From contig CBDULQ010000022.1 of the NCBI GenBank assembly GCA_965368115.1, forward strand, positions 1 through 23,922: DNA of 23,922 nt, read 5' to 3'. This stretch comes from CBDULQ01 sp965368115. Its GTDB lineage: Bacteria; Pseudomonadota; Gammaproteobacteria; SZUA-229. Under the pieces are notes generated by a model. It saw nothing but the letters and a program-made list of their open reading frames with translations, made no database searches and was not told where the DNA came from. Position numbers and translations under genes: made by a program. Positions 7,432 to 14,995 of the stretch are shown here, in pieces. The stretch's first letter is position 1, and every line of letters starts with the position of its first letter.

Positions 7432-7761
7432 TCATTCAAGATACAGATACTGAATTGTTTCCGCGTCACCATGGATATCACACAGGCCCGTACCGACGAC
7501 TGTAAGCTCCTGATTCGCAGTTCTAGCGGTCAACACTGCGCTCAGCATGGCTTTACCCTGGTCGGTATTGACTCTAAAAGCATATCGATTCGTTGTTGCG
7601 CAACTTGCCAGAGCAGGGTTGCTACTATTCATGTTGAACATGATGTTGTCATTGGGCTGGTGAATGAAAACCTGGTGCACGGTGCCGGTGGTTGTACCGG
7701 CAAACGTCTGGGTGGATAAAAGGCTTAATGCAATAAAAACCAGAGTAGAGAGGTTTTTCAT
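7432..7761 (-). CDS. Small secreted protein, possibly of the subtilase-cytotoxin-B-like family
   Basis: A 109-residue exported protein. A Sec signal peptide occupies residues 1-21 (KNLSTLVFIALSLLS core, cleavage after TFA). The mature domain of about 88 residues has two cysteines (54 and 94), probably a disulfide, and the pattern NRYAFRVNTDQGKAML followed by VVGTGLC. From memory this pattern resembles small periplasmic proteins of marine gammaproteobacteria annotated as subtilase cytotoxin subunit B-like, which have an OB-type beta fold; no toxin A subunit is nearby, so a toxin role is not implied. The Shine-Dalgarno is weak. A promoter is visible at 7800-7829. It converges on the exporter operon and stands alone. 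Confidence 0.75.
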   Translation of the reverse strand: MKNLSTLVFIALSLLSTQTFAGTTTGTVHQVFIHQPNDNIMFNMNSSNPALASCATTNRYAFRVNTDQGKAMLSAVLTARTANQELTVVGTGLCDIHGDAETIQYLYLE

Positions 7762-7799
7762 TTTCTATTCAACTTGATTTAATTCAGGATATTGAATGT

Positions 7800-7829
7800 A
7801 TCCTAACGGCGTTGCCGAGATAGGGTCAA
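7800..7829 (-). promoter_or_regulatory. Sigma70-like promoter for the small secreted protein
   Basis: On the minus strand TTGACC (7829-7824) and TAGGAT (7805-7800) are separated by 18 bp. Both match the consensus in most positions. The start would be near 7793, giving a leader of about 32 bases to the ATG at 7761. Confidence 0.5.
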
Positions 7830-7938
7830 TCAGGGGTATGTATTATTTGTATCCATAAAACGTGCGATAAAGAGCAAGCATAATCTGGAAGTGTTTATCA
7901 ACGATCAGGTATTGCCCTGGGCGCTATCAACCATCAAT

Positions 7939-9117
7939 TCAGATCGATTGATTACGCATTGGCAGATCCCGCCCCCAGCCTTTGGCCATGGCCCAGGCCA
8001 GTTCCTTGAAGTTGCTGTCGCGGCTGGCCCGATCACGTGATGCGCAGGCGGCTTCGTCGGTATTGAAAAGACTCGTCGCCAGCTGGCGACCGGCGACGAT
8101 GATGTTGCGTGTTTTCTCGGCCCGGGTGCGGGTAAAGTTTTCGAAAGCCTGTTGCAGATTGTCGGTTTGCGTTGCCAGGTAACGGCTCAGATGCCAGCTG
8201 TCTTCCAGTGCCTGACAGGCACCCTGTCCGGAGGTGGGCAGTGAGGCATGGGCCGCATCGCCGATCAAAATGACATTGTTCCTGTGCCAGCGGTTCAGTG
8301 GATCATGATCATGAACATAAATCTTGTGAATGCGCTGGCGCGGTGTGAGCTGGATCAGCGTCGGTACCGGTGACGGCCAGTCGGTGAAGCGCGCATAGAG
8401 TTCCTGGCGATAGTTTTCCGGATGATTGTCGGTGATGTGGGAACAGGCTGTGCCGCCCGCCCAGTACGCGCGATAGGCGTCAATGGGCACGACGCCGAAG
8501 CGTTCGCCGACGCCCCAGTAATCGCGGATGCTGAGGTCGTTGAAGACCTTGTGGCGTGACTCGAACACACCCACCCAGTTCAGAAAGCCCTGAAACACGG
8601 GCTGGTTGTCACCCTGTACGTAAGCTCTTGCTGCTGAAGCCATGCGCCCGTCGGCGCCGATGACGATATCCGCGCTGGTGGCATCGCCGTCGTCGAAATG
8701 GACGCAAGTGCGCCGGTCGTCTTCATCGCTGATGTGCGTGACGGTTTTCCCGGCGTGTATCGGGATGCCGCTGGATTGTGCTCGACCCAGCAGCAGTTGG
8801 AGCAGGTCCTCGCGCAATACCGATACACTGGGATAGTTCATGTGCTGGTTGATGAGTTGAATATCGATGCGTCCGAGATCGTCGCCGTTGCGCGACAGGC
8901 GCTGCATGCCCGGCGGTTGGCCACCCAGGCGCATGGTGTCACTGAGCATGCCGAGCTGGTGCAGGACGAAAGTGGCGTTGGGCCAGAGCACCAGGCCGCC
9001 ACCTTCCGCGCTGGTTTCACTACGACGTTCGAATAATTCCACATCAAAGCCCTGATGTCGCAGGGCGATGGCGCTACTCAGTCCGGCGATTCCGGCGCCC
9101 AGTATGGCAAGCTTCAT
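7939..9117 (-). CDS. FAD-dependent aromatic-type monooxygenase (PF01494 family)
   Basis: A 392-residue class A flavoprotein hydroxylase, predicted to use NAD(P)H and O2 to hydroxylate an aromatic or similar ring. The N-terminal Rossmann motif GAGIAGLSSAIALRHQG (7-23) ends with the acidic residue that binds the FAD ribose (E30). The DG motif is IVIGADGRMA (151-160), and the GD motif NNVILIGDAAHASLP (280-294) contacts FAD and NAD(P)H. The start at 9117 is preceded by AGGA 7 bases upstream and puts the Rossmann fold at the N-terminus; the open frame continues to 9318, but that 67-residue extension has no family character. Closest known types are salicylate 1-hydroxylase, 6-hydroxynicotinate 3-monooxygenase and urate hydroxylase HpxO; the substrate cannot be chosen from sequence. 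No pathway genes flank it. Confidence 0.88.
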   Translation of the reverse strand: MKLAILGAGIAGLSSAIALRHQGFDVELFERRSETSAEGGGLVLWPNATFVLHQLGMLSDTMRLGGQPPGMQRLSRNGDDLGRIDIQLINQHMNYPSVSVLREDLLQLLLGRAQSSGIPIHAGKTVTHISDEDDRRTCVHFDDGDATSADIVIGADGRMASAARAYVQGDNQPVFQGFLNWVGVFESRHKVFNDLSIRDYWGVGERFGVVPIDAYRAYWAGGTACSHITDNHPENYRQELYARFTDWPSPVPTLIQLTPRQRIHKIYVHDHDPLNRWHRNNVILIGDAAHASLPTSGQGACQALEDSWHLSRYLATQTDNLQQAFENFTRTRAEKTRNIIVAGRQLATSLFNTDEAACASRDRASRDSNFKELAWAMAKGWGRDLPMRNQSI

Positions 9118-9412
9118 AAACGCATCCTGTGTAATGGGGGAGTACGGCTTATCCGACACCAAAACAGCGCATCGGACAATGCGTGATATTCCCGGAATCC
9201 CCGTTCGGTCGATACCCTCGAAACCGAGCGATCGAGGCGCATCTGATCCGGTCAATGAGCCCGTGCCCCGGTATTCGGTCATCCTGGAGTCATATCCGCA
9301 AACGGCAAGGGAAATCAAAACCGGTTTTTTCGCTGATATGGACAGGCACGATCACGTATTATTTGACACCTGGCTTGCCGATTCGTCCCATCTTCATCAA
9401 TCGGCAGTATAC
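9118..9412. other. Gene-free region between the monooxygenase and phoB
   Basis: About 295 bp with no gene I can support. It must hold the monooxygenase promoter (minus) and the upstream part of the phoB promoter (plus). The palindrome AAAACCGGTTTT at 9317-9328 is perfect over 12 bp, but as RNA it would have no loop; it could be a protein-binding site. Open frames here are continuations of a neighbour or chance. Confidence 0.4.
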
Positions 9413-9446
9413 TTGTCATAAATATGTCACTATTTCGTAATCTAAT
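9413..9446 (+). promoter_or_regulatory. Pho box and -10 of the phoB promoter
   Basis: Two 7-bp direct repeats, TTGTCAT (9413-9419) and ATGTCAC (9424-9430), are separated by an A/T-only 4-bp spacer, matching the PhoB-binding consensus (CTGTCAT repeats on an 11-bp period) at all but the first base of each. Ten bases after the second repeat lies TCTAAT (9441-9446), 5 of 6 with the -10 consensus. There is no -35, as usual for PhoB-dependent promoters. The start would be near 9453, and phoB is thus expected to be autoregulated. Confidence 0.85.
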
Positions 9447-9479
9447 ATCCGCCATTGGAAACTACCGGACGCTGTTATT

Positions 9480-10166
9480 ATGAGTGCAAGAACAGTCCTC
9501 GTTGTCGAAGACGATCATGACATTCGCGACATGCTGGTTTTCTCGCTGCAGAGAGCCGGTTATTCCGTGGTGGAAACCGAAGACGCCGAGCAGGCGCTGG
9601 ACAAGCTGGGTGCGATCCTGCCGGAAATCATGCTGGTCGACTGGATGCTGCCGGGAATGGAGGGGCCTGAACTGGTGCGTCGAGTACGCAAGGATGAGCT
9701 GACCCAGAACATTCCCATTATCATGCTCACTGCGCGTGGTGAAGAAGGCGACAAACTGCGCGGCTTCGACACCGGTGTCGACGATTTCGTCACCAAGCCG
9801 TTCTCCCCCAAGGAACTGCTGGCCCGTATGAAAGCCCTGTTACGCCGTAGCGGCAATGACGAGGGCGATATCATTCAGGTCAAGGACATGGCGCTGGATA
9901 TTCAGGCCCATCGACTGTCCATCGGTAATTCATCGGTGCAGATCGGTCCGACCGAATTCAAGCTGCTGGAATTCTTCATGAAACACCAGGATCGGGTCTA
10001 CAGCCGCGAACAGTTGCTGGACCTGGTGTGGGGTCGTAATGTCTACGTGGAAGAGCGTACCGTCGACGTGCATATCCTGCGTTTGCGCAAGCTGCTGGCC
10101 CCGTTTGGATATGATAAGCTGGTGCAGACGGTGCGCGGCGCCGGTTACCGTTTTTCGGTTAAATAA
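9480..10166 (+). CDS. phoB: Phosphate regulon response regulator PhoB
   Basis: An OmpR/PhoB-family transcription factor of 228 residues, the normal size. The receiver domain (1-122) has the acidic pair D11/D12, phosphoacceptor D54 in the VDWMLPGMEG segment, T84 and K106. The winged-helix DNA-binding domain follows (about 130-228), with the recognition-helix region EERTVDVHILRLRKLL and the C-terminal hairpin VRGAGYRFS. PhoR phosphorylates D54 when phosphate is low, and the dimer binds Pho boxes and recruits sigma70 RNA polymerase. It is preceded by its own Pho box and followed after 30 bp by phoR. The start ATG 9480 has only a weak Shine-Dalgarno, but the protein begins at the usual family position. 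Confidence 0.97.
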   Translation: MSARTVLVVEDDHDIRDMLVFSLQRAGYSVVETEDAEQALDKLGAILPEIMLVDWMLPGMEGPELVRRVRKDELTQNIPIIMLTARGEEGDKLRGFDTGVDDFVTKPFSPKELLARMKALLRRSGNDEGDIIQVKDMALDIQAHRLSIGNSSVQIGPTEFKLLEFFMKHQDRVYSREQLLDLVWGRNVYVEERTVDVHILRLRKLLAPFGYDKLVQTVRGAGYRFSVK

Positions 10167-10196
10167 GATCCACCTGCAAACTGCGAGTCGAGCCTG

Positions 10197-11531
10197 ATGG
10201 GGGAATCCTGGTCCAAAGAGTTCTGGCGTCTGGTGACCGATCTAACCATTTTCTGGTTTATCGGTCTGTTGTTCGGACAGCCGCTCTGGGGACTCATTTT
10301 CGGTTTTCTGTTTTATCTGACCTTGCTTGGGCGACGTGCCTGGACTTTCCAGAAATGGCTGGAACAAAAACTGTCCGAGCCGCCCGATGACCTGAGCGGT
10401 GTGTTCGAAGAATTCGCCTACCGCATCTATCGTATTCGAAATCGCAGTCGCAAACGTAAGAAACGCATGTCGGAACTGCTGCGGCGCTGGCAGGATTCCT
10501 CCGCTGCGTTGCCTGATGCCGCCGTGGTGCTGAACCGGGACACCAGCATCGCCTGGTTCAATTCCACCGCATCGTCCATGCTCGGTCTCAAGGCTTCGGA
10601 TACCGGGCATTACATCGGTAATCTGCTGCGCAGTCCGCCGTTCGTGCATTTTGTCAAAGCCGGTGATCACGAGGAACAGCTGGAAATTCCTTCGCCCATG
10701 GACGAAGGCCGCACACTGAATATTCGTATCACGCCCTACGGTCGCAATCAGACGCTGATGCTGGTGAGTGACGTGACCCACATTCAACGTCTGATGACCA
10801 TGCGTCGCGACTTCATCGCCAACGTATCCCACGAACTGCGCACCCCGCTGACGGTGATCATGGGGTATATCGAAACCCTCAAGGATGACGAAGATTCCGA
10901 TCCCGCCATGCTCAAGGATTATATCCAGCGGATCGAGGCGCCGGCCCAGCGTATGCGTTCGCTGGTGGAAGACCTGCTACTGCTGTCCAGCCTGGATACC
11001 GGTGCGCCCAGTTCCCCCGAATCCAGTTCGGTGATCAATGTGGCGTCGATGGTGAAGAACATTCTCACCGAGGTGGAGCACATCAACCAGGGCAAGCACG
11101 TCATCACGCAGGATATGGAACCGGGGCTGATGCTGCGTGGCGTGGAAAAAGAAATCTACAGCGCTTTCAACAATCTGATCACCAATGCGGTGCGTTATAC
11201 CCCGGAAGGTACCGAAATTCTCATTCGCTGGCGCAGCGACCAGACCAATGGCGGCCGTTTCTGTGTCATCGACAATGGTCAGGGGATTGCGCCGGAGCAT
11301 CTGCCGCGACTCACCGAGCGCTTTTATCGGGTCGATGTGGGACGTTCCCGGCAGACCGGGGGCACCGGGCTGGGGCTGGCCATTGTGAAACAGGTATTAC
11401 GTCGCCATGATGGAGAATTGAATATATTCAGTGAGCTGGAGAAAGGTTCTGAGTTCTGTTGTAACTTCCCTCACGCCCGCCTGGTGTGGCCCGAACAGTC
11501 ACGCGAAAATCAGCGCAGCGCCGTTTCCTGA
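10197..11531 (+). CDS. phoR: Phosphate regulon sensor histidine kinase PhoR
   Basis: A 444-residue inner-membrane histidine kinase and phosphatase that controls PhoB. Two N-terminal helices (about residues 13-30 and 32-48) are joined by a very short loop, so, as in Escherichia coli PhoR, there is no periplasmic sensor. An Arg/Lys-rich linker (77-97) leads to a PAS domain (about 101-195). The HisKA domain has the phosphorylated H212 in FIANVSHELRTPLT. The ATPase domain shows the N box (FNNLITNAVRYTP, 324-336), G1 (DNGQGI, 359-364), F box (ERFYR) and G2 (GGTGLGLAIV, 388-397). Signal is thought to come through PhoU and the Pst transporter, perhaps via the PAS domain. It lies directly downstream of phoB. 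The Pho boxes of pstS begin 1 bp after its stop codon, with no terminator between. Confidence 0.96.
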   Translation: MGESWSKEFWRLVTDLTIFWFIGLLFGQPLWGLIFGFLFYLTLLGRRAWTFQKWLEQKLSEPPDDLSGVFEEFAYRIYRIRNRSRKRKKRMSELLRRWQDSSAALPDAAVVLNRDTSIAWFNSTASSMLGLKASDTGHYIGNLLRSPPFVHFVKAGDHEEQLEIPSPMDEGRTLNIRITPYGRNQTLMLVSDVTHIQRLMTMRRDFIANVSHELRTPLTVIMGYIETLKDDEDSDPAMLKDYIQRIEAPAQRMRSLVEDLLLLSSLDTGAPSSPESSSVINVASMVKNILTEVEHINQGKHVITQDMEPGLMLRGVEKEIYSAFNNLITNAVRYTPEGTEILIRWRSDQTNGGRFCVIDNGQGIAPEHLPRLTERFYRVDVGRSRQTGGTGLGLAIVKQVLRRHDGELNIFSELEKGSEFCCNFPHARLVWPEQSRENQRSAVS

Positions 11532-11532
11532 T

Positions 11533-11588
11533 CTGTCACATATCTGAAATGTGACTTTCATGAAACTGTAACATTACCGTTACATACT
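11533..11588 (+). promoter_or_regulatory. Five-unit Pho box array and -10 of the pstS promoter
   Basis: Five 7-bp direct repeats lie on an exact 11-bp period: CTGTCAC 11533, CTGAAAT 11544, CTTTCAT 11555, CTGTAAC 11566 and CCGTTAC 11577. Units 3 and 4 are followed by 10 bases and then CATACT (11583-11588), 4 of 6 with the -10 consensus, giving a start near 11595 and a 27-base leader. Units 1-2 would bind a second PhoB dimer. The array starts immediately after the phoR stop codon. Confidence 0.85.
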
Positions 11589-11621
11589 CTCGCCCAGTTA
11601 AACCAACTGGAGTTGATCCAC

Positions 11622-12593
11622 ATGAAACTTAATCGAATCCTTATGGCTGCCGGCGTAGCAGCCTCTATGTTCGCAGGCGCAGCTAATGCAGAGCAAAAGG
11701 TTGATGCGTCACTGGCAGACTACAAAGCTGTTAGCGGTATTTCAGGTAACCTGTCCAGCGTCGGTTCCGACACCCTGGCCAACCTGATGACTTTCTGGGC
11801 TGAAGAGTTCAAGCGTCAATACCCTAACGTAAACATCCAGATCCAGGCAGCAGGTTCTTCTACTGCTCCCCCGGCGCTGACTGAAGGTACTTCAAACCTG
11901 GGCCCCATGAGCCGTAAGATGAAGGACAAGGAAATCGAAGCCTTCGAAAAGAAATACGGTTACAAGCCGACTCCGATCCGTGTAGCGATCGACGCACTGG
12001 CTGTATACGTGAACAAGGACAACCCGATCGAAGGTCTGACCATTCCTCAGGTTGACGCCATCTTCTCCGCAACCCGTAAGTGCGGTGGCGATGCCGACGT
12101 CACGACCTGGGGCCAGGTTGGCCTGACCGGTTCATGGGCGAACCGTCCGATTCAGCTGTACGGCCGTAACTCTGTATCCGGCACCTACGGTTACTTCAAG
12201 AAGAAAGCCCTGTGTAAGGGTGACTACAAGAACAACGTGAACGAGCAGCCCGGTTCTGCTTCAGTGGTTCAGTCTGTGTCTTCTTCTCTGAACGGTATCG
12301 GTTACTCAGGTATCGGTTACAAGACTTCCGGTGTTAAGGCGGTTGCTCTGACCAAGAAAGAAGGTAAGCCTTTTGTTGCCGCGACACCTGACAACGCGAT
12401 CAACAAGACCTACCCGCTGTCTCGCTTCCTGTACGTCTACGTGAATAAGCATCCGAACAAGCCGGTTGCTCCGCTGGAGCGCGAGTTCATCAAGATGGTG
12501 ATGTCTAAAGTAGGTCAGCAGGTTGTTATCAAAGACGGTTACATCCCGCTGCCGGCCAAGGTTGTTGAAAAAGAACTGGCCAAGCTGGACTAA
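11622..12593 (+). CDS. pstS: Periplasmic phosphate-binding protein PstS
   Basis: The substrate-binding protein that delivers phosphate to PstCA. A 23-residue signal peptide (MKLNRILMAAGVAASMFAGA then ANA) is followed by the mature protein at EQK. I start at ATG 11622, 9 bases after GGAG, rather than the in-frame TTG 11613. Phosphate-site segments are visible: GSDTL near residues 45-50, AAGSSTAPPAL, and RNSVSGTYGYF; two cysteines may form a disulfide. At 323 residues it is of the compact PstS type. Codons are strongly biased to GGT, GCT, CGT and AAG compared with neighbours, as in very highly expressed genes. It has its own five-unit Pho promoter and a strong terminator just after it, so its output is set separately from pstCAB. 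Confidence 0.95.
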   Translation: MKLNRILMAAGVAASMFAGAANAEQKVDASLADYKAVSGISGNLSSVGSDTLANLMTFWAEEFKRQYPNVNIQIQAAGSSTAPPALTEGTSNLGPMSRKMKDKEIEAFEKKYGYKPTPIRVAIDALAVYVNKDNPIEGLTIPQVDAIFSATRKCGGDADVTTWGQVGLTGSWANRPIQLYGRNSVSGTYGYFKKKALCKGDYKNNVNEQPGSASVVQSVSSSLNGIGYSGIGYKTSGVKAVALTKKEGKPFVAATPDNAINKTYPLSRFLYVYVNKHPNKPVAPLEREFIKMVMSKVGQQVVIKDGYIPLPAKVVEKELAKLD

Positions 12594-12613
12594 GAGAATC
12601 TCTCCTCAGCGTT

Positions 12614-12642
12614 AAAGGCTGTCCCTCGGGACAGCCTTTTTT
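12614..12642 (+). terminator. Intrinsic terminator after pstS
   Basis: An 11-bp stem, AAAGGCTGTCC (12614-12624) with GGACAGCCTTT (12629-12639), closes a CTCG tetraloop. A run of six T follows (12637-12642). It starts 21 bp after the pstS stop and separates pstS from pstC. Confidence 0.95.
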
Positions 12643-12707
12643 ATGCTCGGAGCCGATGGCGATATATAGAGACCTTCGGATTCAGGATTCATAAAATGCT
12701 TATGCTG

Positions 12708-12741
12708 ATGTAACAAAACTGTCATCTTTCTGAAATAAAAT
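12708..12741 (+). promoter_or_regulatory. Three-unit Pho box and -10 directly before pstC
   Basis: Three repeats on an 11-bp period: ATGTAAC (12708-12714), CTGTCAT (12719-12725, perfect) and CTGAAAT (12730-12736). The -10 TAAAAT (12736-12741, 5 of 6) lies exactly 10 bases after unit 2, the same geometry as at phoB. The predicted transcription start is at about 12748, the A of the pstC start codon. Confidence 0.82.
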
Positions 12742-12747
12742 CCGCGC

Positions 12748-14976
12748 ATGACTTCCAAGATCACCAAAGATAACTCCTGGCTGGCGCGTAAGCGCACCTA
12801 CATCGATCAATCGGCACGTGTTTTCATTGGCCTGGGTGGTATCAGTATCATCTTTGCTATCGTATTGATTTTCTTCTATTTACTCTGGGTTGTGCTGCCC
12901 ATGTTCGAGTCGGCGGAAGTCAAGCCGCTGTCCGAATTCAGCACCTCGGTGGAGGGCGAAACCCGCTACCTGGGCCTGGAGGAGAGTGGTCATATCGCCA
13001 TCGAGATCGGCTCTGCAGGTACCGTGGAATTCGTCAATGTGGATACCGGCGACCGTATCAAGCAGGAAACCCTGGATCTGGTCGACGAAGCACCGATCAA
13101 ATTCGTGCGTGAACTGGATGCGGACGGCAAACTGGTACTGCTGGTCACCGAGAACGCCTACTTCCAGGTGATGCGCTTCAGTTACAAGGTCAATTTCGAC
13201 GATCAGGGCAAGCGCTTCCTGATCCCGTCCATCGAGTTCCCCTACGGTGAAGAACCGGTCCGAATCAACGGCATCGATGAGGTCGAACAGATCAACATGA
13301 GCCGTGACGACGAACGTTTCGTCCTGGCGGCGGTCAATGGCGATCGCGAGCTGCTCATCCAGCAGTTCGAAGTGGGCGAATACGACGAATTCAGTGACCC
13401 GGAATACGAGTCCCTGATCGAGATTCCCATCCAGCCCGATTACATCAAGTTTGGTCAGCTGGGCCAGTGGCTGTACCTGGTCAACGAGGACGGCGAACTG
13501 GTGATGATGGACATCAGCGACACCGAAGAACCGGTGTTGCATGAAAAGATGCACGTCACCGAACAGGGTCACAAGGTGGATGCCCTGGAGATGCTGCTGG
13601 GTCGTGTGTCGATGATCGTCGCCGATGACCAGGGCAAGGTGGAGCAGTGGTCACTGCAACGTGACGAGAACAATAACTATACCCTGGCCAGGGTGCGCGG
13701 TTTCGAAGCCGGTGCGCCACTGACCGATATCATGCCGGAGAGACGCCGCAAGGGCTTGATGGCCATCGATCAGAACGGTGAGATCATTCTGTATTACACC
13801 ACGTCTCAGCGTATGCTGTTCAATGAGCAAATGATCGATTTCAAACCGGTGAACGCGACCATTTCACCGCGTGCCAGTGTGGCACTGCTGCAGTCGCCGG
13901 ATGGCAAGTATTACAGCTTCGAAATTCATAACGAACACCCGGAAATCTCCTGGCACTCTCTGTGGGAGAGCGTGCTTTACGAAGGCTATACCGAGCCGCA
14001 ATATTCCTGGCAGTCGTCGTCGGCCGACAATGATTTCGAACCCAAATTCAGCCTGATGCCGCTGACCTTCGGTACCCTGAAAGCGGCTTTCTACGCGATG
14101 ATGATCGCCATTCCGCTGGCCATCATGGGCGCCATATACACCGCCTATTTCATGGCGCCGAAAATGCGTGGCCTGGTCAAGCCCAGCATCGAGATCATGG
14201 AAGCGCTGCCGACGGTTATCCTCGGTTTCCTGGCCGGCCTGTGGTTCGCGCCTTACGTGGAAGAACATCTGCTGGCCATCCTGTCCATGTTGTTCGTACT
14301 GCCTGTGGGACTGATCCTGTTTGCCTGGCTGTGGACCTATCTGCCCGGTCGTATCCGCCACCTGGTGCCGGAAGGCTGGCAGGCGGCCCTGCTGATTCCG
14401 GTGATCGCCCTGCTCGGTGCCTTGGCTCTGGGCGTGGCGCCGTTCTTCGAAACCCATCTGTTCGGCGGCAGCCTGCAACGCTGGATGCAGCATGAGTTCG
14501 GTATCGGTTACGACCAGCGCAACTCGGTGGTGGTGGGTATTGCCATGGGCATCGCCGTCATTCCGACCATTTTCTCGATTACCGAAGACGCCATCTTCAG
14601 TGTGCCGCGGCATCTGACCAACGGGTCGCTGGCGCTGGGTGCGACACCCTGGCAGACCCTGACCCGCGTGGTCATTCTGACCGCCAGTCCGGGTATTTTC
14701 TCTGCGGTGATGATCGGCCTGGGCCGCGCCGTGGGTGAAACCATGATCGTACTGATGGCGACCGGTAACACGCCGGTGATGGACATGAGTATCTTCGAGG
14801 GTATGCGTACCCTGTCGGCCAATATCGCGGTGGAATTGCCGGAATCGGAAGTCGGTTCCAGCCATTACCGCATTCTTTTCCTCGCAGCGCTGGTGCTGTT
14901 TGTGGTGACCTTTATTTTCAATACCGCGGCGGAAGTCGTGCGACAACGACTGCGTAAACGTTACGGCAGTCTGTAA
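12748..14976 (+). CDS. pstC: Phosphate ABC transporter permease PstC, long form
   Basis: One of the two membrane subunits of the phosphate importer. At 742 residues it is more than twice the Escherichia coli length (about 319). TM1 (about residues 27-50) is followed by a large, acidic, beta-rich region (about 55-435), which looks propeller-like and is expected to be periplasmic. The permease core (about 440-742) has about six further hydrophobic segments and the EAA-type coupling loop GSLALGATPWQTLTRVV (about 626-642) that docks on PstB. Such long forms are known from Vibrio and related bacteria. ATG 12748 has no Shine-Dalgarno, and the predicted transcript begins on it. No other in-frame start is close enough to keep TM1 with a sensible N-terminus. 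The gene leads the pstCAB-phoU operon. Confidence 0.92.
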   Translation: MTSKITKDNSWLARKRTYIDQSARVFIGLGGISIIFAIVLIFFYLLWVVLPMFESAEVKPLSEFSTSVEGETRYLGLEESGHIAIEIGSAGTVEFVNVDTGDRIKQETLDLVDEAPIKFVRELDADGKLVLLVTENAYFQVMRFSYKVNFDDQGKRFLIPSIEFPYGEEPVRINGIDEVEQINMSRDDERFVLAAVNGDRELLIQQFEVGEYDEFSDPEYESLIEIPIQPDYIKFGQLGQWLYLVNEDGELVMMDISDTEEPVLHEKMHVTEQGHKVDALEMLLGRVSMIVADDQGKVEQWSLQRDENNNYTLARVRGFEAGAPLTDIMPERRRKGLMAIDQNGEIILYYTTSQRMLFNEQMIDFKPVNATISPRASVALLQSPDGKYYSFEIHNEHPEISWHSLWESVLYEGYTEPQYSWQSSSADNDFEPKFSLMPLTFGTLKAAFYAMMIAIPLAIMGAIYTAYFMAPKMRGLVKPSIEIMEALPTVILGFLAGLWFAPYVEEHLLAILSMLFVLPVGLILFAWLWTYLPGRIRHLVPEGWQAALLIPVIALLGALALGVAPFFETHLFGGSLQRWMQHEFGIGYDQRNSVVVGIAMGIAVIPTIFSITEDAIFSVPRHLTNGSLALGATPWQTLTRVVILTASPGIFSAVMIGLGRAVGETMIVLMATGNTPVMDMSIFEGMRTLSANIAVELPESEVGSSHYRILFLAALVLFVVTFIFNTAAEVVRQRLRKRYGSL

Positions 14977-14995
14977 GGCAAAGGTGAATTGAACC

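Noticed and set aside
7432..7761. AB5-type toxin locus
   Set aside because: Only a small SubB-like secreted protein is suggested, from remembered sequence pattern. No A subunit or protease gene is nearby.
9118..9318. 67-residue N-terminal extension of the monooxygenase
   Set aside because: The Rossmann fold begins right after the ATG at 9117, which has a good AGGA site; the extension has no signal peptide or family similarity.
9317..9330. Terminator at AAAACCGGTTTTTT
   Set aside because: The palindrome has no loop, and its GC core is only 4 bp, too weak for a terminator hairpin.
13864..14946. A 360-codon open frame antisense to pstC
   Set aside because: It is rich in His, Gln, Arg and Gly with no domain, the usual look of the antisense shadow of a GC-rich gene, and the pstC frame has clear permease motifs. 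Similar long antisense frames at 5009-5887 and 12880-13572 are rejected for the same reason.
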